Assembly (NCBI GenBank): GCA_021794015.1
Contig: JAJYRQ010000014.1
Location: 1-64,000, forward strand
Length of the DNA: 64,000 bases
Direction of reading: 5' to 3'
From: Deltaproteobacteria bacterium
GTDB lineage: Bacteria > Desulfobacterota > Binatia > Binatales > Binataceae
Below, piece by piece: positions 1-6,187 of the stretch; the first letter of the stretch is position 1, and every line of letters begins with the position of its first letter. The notes under the pieces were generated by a model. That model was given only the letters and a program-made list of their open reading frames with translations. It searched no databases and was not told the DNA's origin. Both the position numbers and the translations under genes were made by a program.

Positions 1-241
1 GGATCGCCCCCATCATGGGTTCGTAATCGAAGAACGTGCCGAACGAAGCGTTCTCCTCACCGGCTATGAAACCGGCGGTGGCATTGGTGTTGGTAAATGC
101 CCCCGCCGTTGTTGCGACCGCCAGGCAGAGCGCCATCGCCAGCCCGGCACCAACTAACTTCCATCTTCCGTTTATGCGTCTTGTCCTCCCTTTACTCCGG
201 GGTGCTCGCAGCGCCTGTTTTGCATTTCCCTTTCGAATCAT
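1..241 (-). CDS. Secreted barrel-like protein, paralog 1 (3' end off the window)
   Basis: This is the N-terminal part of a minus-strand gene that runs off the left edge. From the NGRWKLVGAGL segment onward the signal peptide and following residues are nearly identical to the intact neighbour at 825-1820, so the two are tandem paralogs. At the position where the neighbour has its ATG, this copy has ATA (172-174). The nearest in-frame ATG upstream is at 239-241, preceded by a strong purine-rich ribosome site (AGGGAGGG, 8 nt spacing). I therefore place the start at 241, which gives an arginine-rich N-terminal extension of about 22 residues before the hydrophobic signal segment. The mature N-terminus has the same GFI-GEE and FG-FFDYEP pattern as the neighbour. 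Function is unknown; see the intact copy. Confidence 0.65.
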   Translation of the reverse strand, partial: MIRKGNAKQALRAPRSKGRTRRINGRWKLVGAGLAMALCLAVATTAGAFTNTNATAGFIAGEENASFGTFFDYEPMMGAI

Positions 242-396
242 CTGCCTTGCCCTCCCTAGGCTTTTCCATAACGTGCCGCCGCCCCATGCATCGGCACGAT
301 TCCAAGCTGCAAAGCATCGCTGCCTCCCCGGACTCACCCCGCGGCGCTGATACGACCCCCTCGCGCCGCTCTTATTGCACGGGCCGCCTGGGAATT

Positions 397-425
397 ATTA
401 TATGAGCACAAAGCGATGCAGTGAA
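397..425 (-). promoter_or_regulatory. Putative sigma70-type promoter for paralog 1
   Basis: On the minus strand, TTCACT (425-420) is followed after 17 nt by a perfect TATAAT (402-397). The predicted transcript start near 390 gives a leader of about 150 nt before the start codon at 241. The paralog at 825-1820 has a similar arrangement, with a leader of about 137 nt, which supports both calls. Confidence 0.45.
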
Positions 426-754
426 GGGCAAGAATGCAAGCCGCGCCTTTGCCGGAAACCCCTGGCAATGCGGCGCATCTTCTGTTCGCTGGCGCCCGGG
501 CGCCGCCATGCTTTCTTCTTTCTTTTTCTCCGGGGAGGCGTCACCGCGCGCATCTTTCCTTCTCTCCCCTCGGGAGGAGAGAGAAGGGTGAGGAGGGCTG
601 TCGGCACGGGGTCATGGCAATCGTACCGCCCGCTGCGTTCTCCTCTCCCGCTGGCGCGGGCGAGGGGCGAACAGAACGCGGCGCAGGAACGAAAGCGGAA
701 GGCTAGCCGGCAACGGGGAGGGCAGGTGCGAAAGCAACAAGCGGCAGCAGCGGA

Positions 755-814
755 CCGGCTTTCAAGCCGGCCCGCCGCTGCGTGGCCTTACATTACGCCT
801 CGATCAGCCGAGGC
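755..814 (-). terminator. Two hairpins after the paralog 2 stop codon
   Basis: GCCTCG (797-802) pairs with CGAGGC (809-814), and CCGGCTT (755-761) pairs with AAGCCGG (764-770) across a 2-nt loop. Both lie within 70 nt downstream of the stop at 825-827 on the minus strand. Neither is followed by a clear U-run, so this is a possible 3' end structure rather than a proven intrinsic terminator. Confidence 0.35.
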
Positions 815-824
815 GCTCGCCCGT

Positions 825-1820
825 TTAGAGGTAGGCGTAGTAGGCGTAGACGAAGAACACGTTGTGCGCGACGGTGTTCACGTCGTGAACGTCGCGCGCC
901 ATTTCAGCAAGGACCGTGAACGGGCCGTTGCTGTACTGCAGCACCGGACCAACCGACACCATGCTGATCCCGGCGTTCTTGACCGAGCTGCCGCCGATCG
1001 TCGGAGCAGTCGTCGAAGTGGCCCAGTTGATGTCCGCGCCGACCCGGAACAGCTTGCCCAGCGGGATCGAGAAGACGTTTCCCCATACTAGCGAGTCGCC
1101 CGGCATGTAGGCGGCGGCACTCGCCCCGCTGAAGGGCGTAACGATATTAAGGCTGTTGATCTGGTGCGTGTAGTAGAAGTCGGGCGCCCATTCAAGACCG
1201 CTGAACGGCCCCATGTCTTTCAGGTCGAAATCGGCGCCTTCGATCCAGGTGAACTGCCAGCCGGTGAACCCGATCCCATTGTTCGTGGTCCAGCCGAACG
1301 CTCCGCCAACCGGAGCGCCAATGTAGGGCGCACTGTAGACGCTGAAGTTCATCCAGGGAACGTCGCTCGAGTTGGCATAGATGACCGCCAACGGAGCGTC
1401 CCACAGAAGCTGCGGACCGGAAACAGGGCTGTTGGTCGCGACGGTCGGCATGAAGAACTGGTTGGCAAAACGCCAGTGCGGGTCAGCCGGCTGCCAGGGA
1501 TAGAACCAGAGACCCCAGGGGACGAACGCCCCAACCGCTCCGCCGGCAGGGCTGATGCTACCGCCGCTCGGCCCGTGCAGACCGTTTTGCTGCACATAGA
1601 CGGCGAAATACGACCCGATCAGCGTATTGGCCGGAATCCCTTCGGGGATCGCGCCCAACGTCGGTTCGAAATCGAAGTACGTTCCGAACCCGACGCTCTC
1701 CTCGCCGCCTATAAAACCGGCGGTTTTATTTGAGTTGGTATACGCCCCCGCCGTCGTTGCGACCGCCAGGCAGAGCGCCATCGCCAGCCCGGCACCAACT
1801 AACTTCCATCTTCCGTTCAT
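825..1820 (-). CDS. Secreted outer-membrane barrel-like protein, paralog 2
   Basis: The product is a 331-residue exported protein of unknown function. It begins with a classic signal peptide (MNGRWK, a hydrophobic Leu/Ala core, cleavage near TAGA). The rest is rich in Gly, Trp, Tyr and alternating hydrophobic residues and ends in a run of aromatic residues (FVYAYYAYL), as outer-membrane beta-barrels often do. It could be a porin or a member of the phenol-degradation MetA-type barrels, but no motif proves this. I chose the ATG at 1820 because GGGAGG sits 9 nt upstream and the signal peptide starts there. The frame is open further up to 1889, where the ribosome site lies too close to the ATG. 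It is a tandem paralog of the gene at 1-241. Confidence 0.7.
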   Translation of the reverse strand: MNGRWKLVGAGLAMALCLAVATTAGAYTNSNKTAGFIGGEESVGFGTYFDFEPTLGAIPEGIPANTLIGSYFAVYVQQNGLHGPSGGSISPAGGAVGAFVPWGLWFYPWQPADPHWRFANQFFMPTVATNSPVSGPQLLWDAPLAVIYANSSDVPWMNFSVYSAPYIGAPVGGAFGWTTNNGIGFTGWQFTWIEGADFDLKDMGPFSGLEWAPDFYYTHQINSLNIVTPFSGASAAAYMPGDSLVWGNVFSIPLGKLFRVGADINWATSTTAPTIGGSSVKNAGISMVSVGPVLQYSNGPFTVLAEMARDVHDVNTVAHNVFFVYAYYAYL

Positions 1821-1963
1821 GCGTCTTGTCCTCCCTTGGACCGCACGTCCGTGCTCCTCCACCGTTGTTCGGTGCTTTTCCCTCATCATCCTCCTCTTAC
1901 CTCCCCGTCACCTGCGTTGCCTTAAGCCGGCCTTGCGCGCCTGTTAAGGCGGCCTTTCAAGGC

Positions 1964-1992
1964 ACTTTAGTGATTCGATACCGATGCGTCAA
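1964..1992 (-). promoter_or_regulatory. Putative sigma70-type promoter for paralog 2
   Basis: On the minus strand, TTGACG (1992-1987), a 17-nt spacer and TAAAGT (1969-1964) match the sigma70 consensus at 5/6 and 4/6 positions. Transcription would begin near 1957 and leave a leader of about 137 nt before the ATG at 1820, with an in-frame upstream ATG at 1889 inside the leader. Confidence 0.45.
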
Positions 1993-2008
1993 CTCTTTGC
2001 GCCGTCCC

Positions 2009-2245
2009 TTATAAGCCGCGCGCCACAGTCCGAATAAACCCGCCTTGCGAACCGTTTGTCACGTAATACCAGCGTCGGTCCCGACACTCAAGCTTTACGG
2101 CACGCGTCAACTGTACGCGATCTCCCCCGCCGTCCGGCGCGCGCCATCGAACCCCTGCCACCTCAACCACCAGCCCTTGGCTCCGTATCAGTAACACGCC
2201 AGTAACAAATCTCGTTTGCGGCGTCAAGCCCCCTTGCCGCCACAC
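2009..2245 (-). CDS. Possible small hypothetical protein
   Basis: This is an open frame of up to 78 residues. Its C-terminal half reads like protein rather than random G+C-rich sequence: valine-rich strands, two tryptophans, and the string LECRDRRWYYVTNG. I do not recognise a family. No good ribosome site marks a start, and a GTG about 17 codons in is an alternative. It lies upstream of the paralog 2 promoter in the same orientation. It could be a real small gene, the remnant of a larger one, or a chance frame. Confidence 0.3.
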   Translation of the reverse strand: MWRQGGLTPQTRFVTGVLLIRSQGLVVEVAGVRWRAPDGGGDRVQLTRAVKLECRDRRWYYVTNGSQGGFIRTVARGL

Positions 2246-2310
2246 CGCGGCCCCGGGATTCCTCGCGCGGCCGCTGCATGGCGGCAGAGACGCGTGCCGG
2301 GGTATCGTAG

Positions 2311-2396
2311 CATTGCGCTCCCGTTGGCCTGCCTGCGCCGCGTCCGGCCTGTCTGCCGGCGGGCACGCACGGGCAGGCGCGGCAGGCAGGTCGGGC
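2311..2396 (+). repeat. 86-bp direct repeat, copy 1
   Basis: This segment is repeated in the same orientation at 5315-5400 with three mismatches by eye. The two copies bracket parA, its RHH partner and repA, and are about 3.0 kb apart. Each copy carries CCTGCCTGC near one end and GCAGGCAGG near the other, so a single strand could fold into a long hairpin. Confidence 0.8.
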
Positions 2397-2458
2397 TAGG
2401 TGGTGTGCGGCGAGGAACCCTTGCGCGGCGACAGGGAGTCCGGGACCCCTCGCGCGCG

Positions 2459-2561
2459 GTGCGCCCCCCTCTCCCTTCGACTCCGCTTGCGCTCCGCTCA
2501 GGGCGGCGCCTTGATCCTCTCCCCCGGCGGGGGAGAGGAATCAGGAAAAGGAGGTGCGCGC
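2459..2561 (+). repeat. Dispersed repeat of about 103 bp, copy 1
   Basis: The unit contains an imperfect CCCTTCGAC...GCTCAGGG inverted repeat followed by a CTCTCCCCC/GGGGGAGAG palindrome. Two copies in the opposite orientation lie at 5425-5528 and 5674-5775, so the rep/par genes sit between inverted copies. Confidence 0.8.
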
Positions 2562-2708
2562 CCCACTGCCGTCATTCCCGCGCGCAGAGGGTCCTTCGGC
2601 GGTCCTCAGAGCCCGCCCCGAGCGAAGCCGAAGGGACGCCGGGGACGGCGGCTGGCGCGCGAGGAATCCCTAGTCCGGGCTATGCGCCGGCCCGCAGTCA
2701 AGCAGAAA

Positions 2709-2792
2709 TACAGACAGCTATCTGTCTGGCTGTTCGTACGGCTGGATAGCTGTCTGTATGGCTGTCTGTCTAGCTGTACGGCGGGATAGCTG
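2709..2792. repeat. CTGT/TCTG-rich repeat block 1 (possible partition site)
   Basis: The block is built from degenerate GATAGCTGTCTG and GGCTGTCTGTCTAG units and includes the inverted repeat CAGACAG-CTAT-CTGTCTG (2711-2728). Similar blocks occur at 3980-4029, just upstream of parA, and at 13639-13707. Because two of the three flank the parA-RHH operon, they could be binding sites for the RHH protein. This is inference; the RHH partners of ParA-type systems are known to bind arrays of short repeats. Confidence 0.55.
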
Positions 2793-2818
2793 CCGCGCAG
2801 CCCCGCGCGCCGGCGCCT

Positions 2819-3193
2819 TTACTGCTCGACCGCCTCGCGCGGCAGCCGAAACTCCTTCAAGTAGGACTCAAGCGCGCTTACCACCAGCTCGGTCATCTCG
2901 ATCCCGTGGATGGTGGAGGTGAGCTTTAGCCGGCGATGGAGCTCGGCCGGAAGCCGAAGCGTGGTCGCCTTGGTCGGCACCGGGGCGGCCGCGCGCGCCC
3001 GGCGCAAAGTCTGGGCGCGCAGCACCTTGGCCGGGGCCGGCGCCTCGGCCGCGGCGCGGTCCGCCTCGCCCTGGCCGGCGCCGGGCTTTAGCAGCCGGCG
3101 CTCCAGTTCGCCGCTTACCGCCGGCGCCGCCAGCTCGGGCAGCGTCGGCGGCTTTTTAAGGCCGGTCAGACTGAACCGTTGCCGTTTAGACAT
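2819..3193 (-). CDS. Ribbon-helix-helix DNA-binding protein, likely ParA partner
   Basis: The protein has 124 residues with a disordered, Pro/Ala/Arg-rich N-terminal two thirds. The C-terminal segment (about residues 75-115) has a ribbon-helix-helix pattern: a basic beta strand (TTLRLPAELHRRLKL) followed by two helices. This shape, a flexible tail plus an RHH domain directly behind a ParA ATPase, is that of ParG-like centromere-binding proteins that load and stimulate ParA and repress the operon. The start at 3193 lies 28 nt inside parA, with AGGGAAG about 7 nt upstream. The CTGT/TCTG blocks on both sides of the operon are candidate binding sites. Alternatively it could be an antitoxin-like regulator, but no toxin adjoins it. 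Confidence 0.7.
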   Translation of the reverse strand: MSKRQRFSLTGLKKPPTLPELAAPAVSGELERRLLKPGAGQGEADRAAAEAPAPAKVLRAQTLRRARAAAPVPTKATTLRLPAELHRRLKLTSTIHGIEMTELVVSALESYLKEFRLPREAVEQ

Positions 3194-3921
3194 AGGAGCA
3201 CTTCCCTGGTCAGCCGGCGCACCTCCTCGGCGGCAGGCGAGCCGGAGTCATAGCCGAGGACGGTAAGGCCGCTGCCGGCGCATTCGGCAAAAGCAATCCG
3301 GCTGGCGACTTCCGTCTCGAGCACCTTGAGCTTAAGCGCCTGGCCTGTCCCGAGCTCGGTCGAGGGATCGGTGAAGTAGGCAAGCGCTGCGGCGCGCGCC
3401 TCGCGTCCCAGCCGGGCGCCTGGCGGCTTGCGGTTGATAAGCACCCAGACCCGGATTTCGGGCCGGTAGAAGGCGACCTCGCGCAAGAGCGGCAGGATGC
3501 CGTGGGCGGCTTCGTAGTCGAGCGGACTGGGCGCAATCGGCACCAGCACCGCGTGGCAGGCCAGCACGGCGCTGCGCGTGATGTCGTCGGGCAGGCGGCG
3601 CCCTGAGCCTGCCGAAGGGGCGGACCCGGGTGCGGCGCCGGCGCCGCCCGGCGGGCAGTCGATGAGAATGAACTGGTAGCTGCTGCGCCCTGCCAGCGCG
3701 GGCAGGTCGCGATGCAGCGTGGGACGGGCCATCGAGACGATCTCGAAGCCAAGCGCGTTGTCCTCGCGCCGGCTGCGCCACTGGCTGGCGCTCTGCTGGG
3801 GGTCGGCGTCCACCACCAGCACTCGAAGCCCGCTTTCGGCAAGTCCCCCGCCCAGGTTCATGCAGGTCGTGGTCTTGCCGCATCCACCTTTTTGGTTGGC
3901 CACCGCAACGATGATCGGCAT
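3166..3921 (-). CDS. parA: ParA-family partition ATPase
   Basis: This 251-residue P-loop ATPase of the ParA/MinD class would move replicon copies apart before division together with the RHH partner. The deviant Walker A motif NQKGGCGKTT is at residues 9-18, the switch aspartates fall in VVDADPQ (about 37-42), and Walker B is FILIDCPPG (84-92). ATG 3921 is preferred over the longer frame because the family begins right at this strand and GAGG precedes it by 6 nt. Oddity: residues 93-111, just after Walker B, are an extra Gly/Ala/Pro/Ser-rich stretch where relatives run directly into the DDITRSAV helix. It is encoded around a CCCTGAG...GAAGGG dispersed repeat (3601-3619), so the repeat seems to have inserted in frame. 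Confidence 0.88.
   Translation of the reverse strand: MPIIVAVANQKGGCGKTTTCMNLGGGLAESGLRVLVVDADPQQSASQWRSRREDNALGFEIVSMARPTLHRDLPALAGRSSYQFILIDCPPGGAGAAPGSAPSAGSGRRLPDDITRSAVLACHAVLVPIAPSPLDYEAAHGILPLLREVAFYRPEIRVWVLINRKPPGARLGREARAAALAYFTDPSTELGTGQALKLKVLETEVASRIAFAECAGSGLTVLGYDSGSPAAEEVRRLTREVLLCLNGNGSV
3601..3619. repeat. CCCTGAG/GAAGGG palindromic repeat inside parA
   Basis: This imperfect inverted repeat belongs to the same short family as CCCTTCGACAAAGCTCAGGG at about 3957-3976 and the first half of the 103-bp repeat. Here it lies within the coding sequence and adds about 19 residues next to the ATPase Walker B motif without breaking the frame. Confidence 0.6.
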
Positions 3922-3979
3922 ACCCCACCTCGCAACCCCGCCAGCCGCCGGCCGACCCTTCGACAAAGCTCAGGGCAAG

Positions 3980-4029
3980 TCTGTCTGGACATCTGGCTGT
4001 ATGTCTGGCTGGCTATCTGTCTGGACAGC
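3980..4029. repeat. CTGT/TCTG-rich repeat block 2, upstream of parA
   Basis: The block has several TCTGTCTGGAC, GTCTGGCTG and CTATCTGTCTGGACA units in direct orientation. It lies between the divergent parA and repA genes, about 60 nt before the parA start. That is where an operator or centromere for the RHH protein would be expected, although direct evidence is lacking. Confidence 0.5.
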
Positions 4030-4235
4030 ATTACAGCAGCCGCAAGCTGCGGGCGCAACCGTCCGGCAAGAGCCGGGCCGGGTCTGGATACCCGGCTTGC
4101 ACAGGCCCCGGCAAAAGACATATTGGAGTTAGTGGCGCCGGGGCGCTCTCGGCGGAGGTAACGGCGCCGGCCAAAGCGCGGCCGGCGCGCAAAGGGGCAG
4201 GCGGAGGCGGGACCGGCGAGGTCCGGGAGGAGTCC

Positions 4236-5147
4236 ATGGAGCGCGTGGCCGAAGTCGTAAAACGGCTGCAGGCGGGCGATACGCCTGCCGGCCGCCAAAA
4301 ACGTCCCAAGCTTTTGCCCGATCGCCATCCCAACCGCGACTTCTTCATCGCCGACATCCTTGACTGGGCGCTCAAGAACGACCGGCCCACCATGGAGCAT
4401 CCGATGTTCGGCCTTTCCAAAAATCCCGACCATCGGATACGCCACTACGAACACAACGGCCGCAAGATCACGATCAAGCCGGGCGCCGACGGCCTGGCCA
4501 CCATCTGGGACAAGGACGTCCTCATCTACGCCGTAAGCCAGCTTATCGAGGGGATGAACCGCGGCCGCCCCGACATCAGCCGCACCGTGCGCCTGACCGC
4601 CTACGATCTGCTGGTCAGCACCAACCGCCACACCGGCGGCGGCGACTACGACCAGCTCGCCCGCGCCTTCGAGCGGCTGGCCGGCACCCGCATCACCACC
4701 GACATCAAGACCAACGGCGTGCGCCAGCGCGAAGGCTTCGGCATCCTCGATGCCTGGAAGATCATCGAGAAGAACCCGGCCGACGGCCGCATGGTGGCCA
4801 TCGAGCTTACGCTTTCCGATTGGCTCTACAACGCGATCGTCGCCCGCGAGGTGCTGACCATCAGCCGCGACTACTTCCGGCTGCGCGGCGGCCTGGAGCG
4901 CCGGCTCTACGAGCTGGCGCGCAAGCACTGCGGCCATCAGGCCCGCTGGATGATCGGACTTGAGCTGCTGCACAAGAAGAGCGGCTCGACCACCACGCTC
5001 AAGGAGTTCCGCCGCCTGGTCAAGAAAGCCGCCGCCTCCGACGCGCTGCCCGATTACCGCATGCAGTACGACCGCGAGGCCGACCAGGTGGTCTTCCACA
5101 ACAAGGAAGCCGCCCGGGCGCTCGCCTCGCGCGCCGCCGCCAACTGA
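4236..5147 (+). CDS. repA: Plasmid-type replication initiator RepA
   Basis: The 303-residue protein matches the replication initiator protein A family (the RPA-type RepA of iteron plasmids) along its length. Recognisable blocks are FFIADILDWALKNDRPTMEHP (split here: FFIADILDW then KNDRPTMEHP), GLATIWDKDVLIY, SRTVRLTAYDLLVSTNR, LAGTRITTDI, LTISRDYFRLR, ERRLYELARKHCG and KEFRRLVKKA. These form winged-helix domains that bind iterons and recruit the host replisome. ATG 4236 has GGAGG 5 nt upstream. The gene is divergent from parA. Four 16-bp iterons lie downstream at 5840-5946. The reading frame is intact, so the initiator may be functional. Confidence 0.9.
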   Translation: MERVAEVVKRLQAGDTPAGRQKRPKLLPDRHPNRDFFIADILDWALKNDRPTMEHPMFGLSKNPDHRIRHYEHNGRKITIKPGADGLATIWDKDVLIYAVSQLIEGMNRGRPDISRTVRLTAYDLLVSTNRHTGGGDYDQLARAFERLAGTRITTDIKTNGVRQREGFGILDAWKIIEKNPADGRMVAIELTLSDWLYNAIVAREVLTISRDYFRLRGGLERRLYELARKHCGHQARWMIGLELLHKKSGSTTTLKEFRRLVKKAAASDALPDYRMQYDREADQVVFHNKEAARALASRAAAN

Positions 5148-5314
5148 CCCTTGCCCGCCGTGCGGCGCTCGCCGCACGCACGAACAGCGGCGGGCGGTGC
5201 TGTCACCACGCCGCACTGCCACCATTGTCACCCCCGCGCGCGGCGCGCCTTCTTCTTTCCCTCCCGCGCGTGGCCATTGCATGGCAGCGGGGATGGAGAC
5301 GGCCTTCGCCGTGG

Positions 5315-5400
5315 CATTGCGCTCCCGCTGGCCTGCCTGCGCCGCGTCCGGCCTGTCTGCCTGCGGGCACGCACGGGCAGGCGCGGCAGGCAGGTCAGGC
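5315..5400 (+). repeat. 86-bp direct repeat, copy 2
   Basis: Same orientation as the copy at 2311-2396, with three mismatches. Recombination between the copies would remove parA, the RHH gene and repA as a circle of about 3 kb, leaving the iterons behind. Confidence 0.8.
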
Positions 5401-5424
5401 GCGCGCGGGAATGACAGAAGTGGA

Positions 5425-5528
5425 GCGCGCACCTCCTTTTCCTGATTCCTCTCCCCCACCGGGGGAGAGGATCAAGGCGCCGCCCTGAGCGGAGCGCAAG
5501 CGGAGTCGAAGGGAGAGGGGGGACGCAC
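5425..5528 (-). repeat. Dispersed repeat of about 103 bp, copy 2
   Basis: Inverted relative to the copy at 2459-2561. It contains the CTCTCCCCC-ACC-GGGGGAGAG palindrome (5448-5470) and the CCCTGAG...AAGGG portion. Confidence 0.8.
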
Positions 5529-5673
5529 CCAGGGGCTCGAGGTGGCGCCAGCAGCCCCCCTCACCCTTCCCTCTCCCCCCAAGGGGAGAGGGAGACAAGA
5601 ACGAGCACCGCGCGCGGGGCTCCGAAGTCCTTCGCGTGCGCCAGGCCGTTGCATCGCAGCAGGGAGACGCGTC

Positions 5674-5775
5674 GCGCATCCCCTTTTCCTGATTCCTCTC
5701 CCCCGGCGGGGGAGAGGATCAAGGCGCCGCCCTGAGCGGAGCGCAAGCGGAGTCGAAGGGAGAGGGGGGACGCAC
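5674..5775 (-). repeat. Dispersed repeat of about 103 bp, copy 3
   Basis: A second inverted copy, nearly identical to 5425-5528 and in direct orientation with it, about 250 bp away. The palindrome is at 5695-5717. Confidence 0.8.
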
Positions 5776-5839
5776 CGCGCGCGAGGAGTCCCGGGCCCAC
5801 GGTGCCCGGCGGCGGAGCCGCAGGCAAGGGCTGCCGCTT

Positions 5840-6060
5840 CGGGTTATCACCCACCGCGGCCTGTGAATAGGGTCGGGTTATCGCCCACCGAAAGTTGTGG
5901 ATTGAATCGGGTTTTCACCCACCCTGGTTTCGGGTTATCACCCACCCGAGGGATCAAAAAACCCGCCAAATTCCTTGACTTTCAAGGCAAGAATCCAGAC
6001 GTAACACGCGCGCGCGTTCTTAACTTTAAAAGAATAACGCAACATCGCTAAAAACACTTT
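5840..6060 (+). other. Putative iteron-type replication origin
   Basis: Four 16-bp direct repeats, consensus CGGGTTATCACCCACC, start at 5840, 5874, 5908 and 5931; repeats 2 and 3 each differ by one base. The start-to-start distances are 34, 34 and 23 bp, so the spacings differ by 11 bp, about one helical turn. The repeats alternate with DnaA-box-like 9-mers: TGTGAATAG (5862-5870) and TGTGGATTG (5896-5904). A hairpin CCTTGA-CTT-TCAAGG (5973-5987) and an unusually A/T-rich stretch (about 5951-6060) follow, suitable for unwinding. With repA 0.7 kb away this has all parts of an iteron origin. Confidence 0.75.
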
Positions 6061-6187
6061 CAGCAGAGCCCTTTCGAGTAGAACAGCAACAGGACGAAGC
6101 GAGCCCGAGTCGGACACTCGAGATCGGAGCCGTGGCAACAAACCGTCAGATCAGAACCGAGGTTAAGGCAAAAGAGACCGCCAACAC

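Larger units (their letters stand above)
242..824. other. Intergenic region with dispersed inverted repeats
   Basis: No convincing gene lies here; the open frames are low-complexity, arginine-rich readings of G+C-rich DNA. Visible structure: the promoter of paralog 1 at 397-425; an inverted repeat of the CTCTCCC/GGGAGAG dispersed family at about 559-587; a second related motif at about 639-675; and two hairpins just downstream of the minus-strand gene ending at 825. Confidence 0.6.
2246..2818. other. Repeat-rich intergenic region left of the partition genes
   Basis: No gene is supported. The region holds one copy of an 86-bp direct repeat (2311-2396), one copy of a repeat of about 103 bp (2459-2561), and a CTGT/TCTG-rich block (2709-2792). 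All three recur elsewhere in the window. Confidence 0.65.
5148..5839. other. Repeat-rich region between repA and the iterons
   Basis: No gene is supported. It holds copy 2 of the 86-bp direct repeat (5315-5400), two inverted copies of the 103-bp repeat (5425-5528, 5674-5775), and further CTCTCCC-type palindromes between them (about 5566-5590). Confidence 0.65.

Noticed and set aside
375..1091. A 238-codon plus-strand frame left of and across paralog 2
   Set aside because: It crosses repeats and reads antisense through the secreted-protein gene; composition is arginine-rich and there is no ribosome site.
2350..2390. A GCACGCACGGGCAGG string resembling the core of a c-di-GMP-I riboswitch
   Set aside because: The surrounding helices and tetraloop receptor are missing, and the segment is part of an 86-bp repeat that is not upstream of a gene.
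3858..5459. A 533-codon minus-strand frame over repA
   Set aside because: It is antisense to the well-supported RepA gene and crosses the divergent promoter region and repeats; no domain is recognisable.
5840..5946. Possible CRISPR array
   Set aside because: Only four 16-bp repeats with 18, 18 and 7 bp between them and no cas genes; iterons next to repA explain them better.
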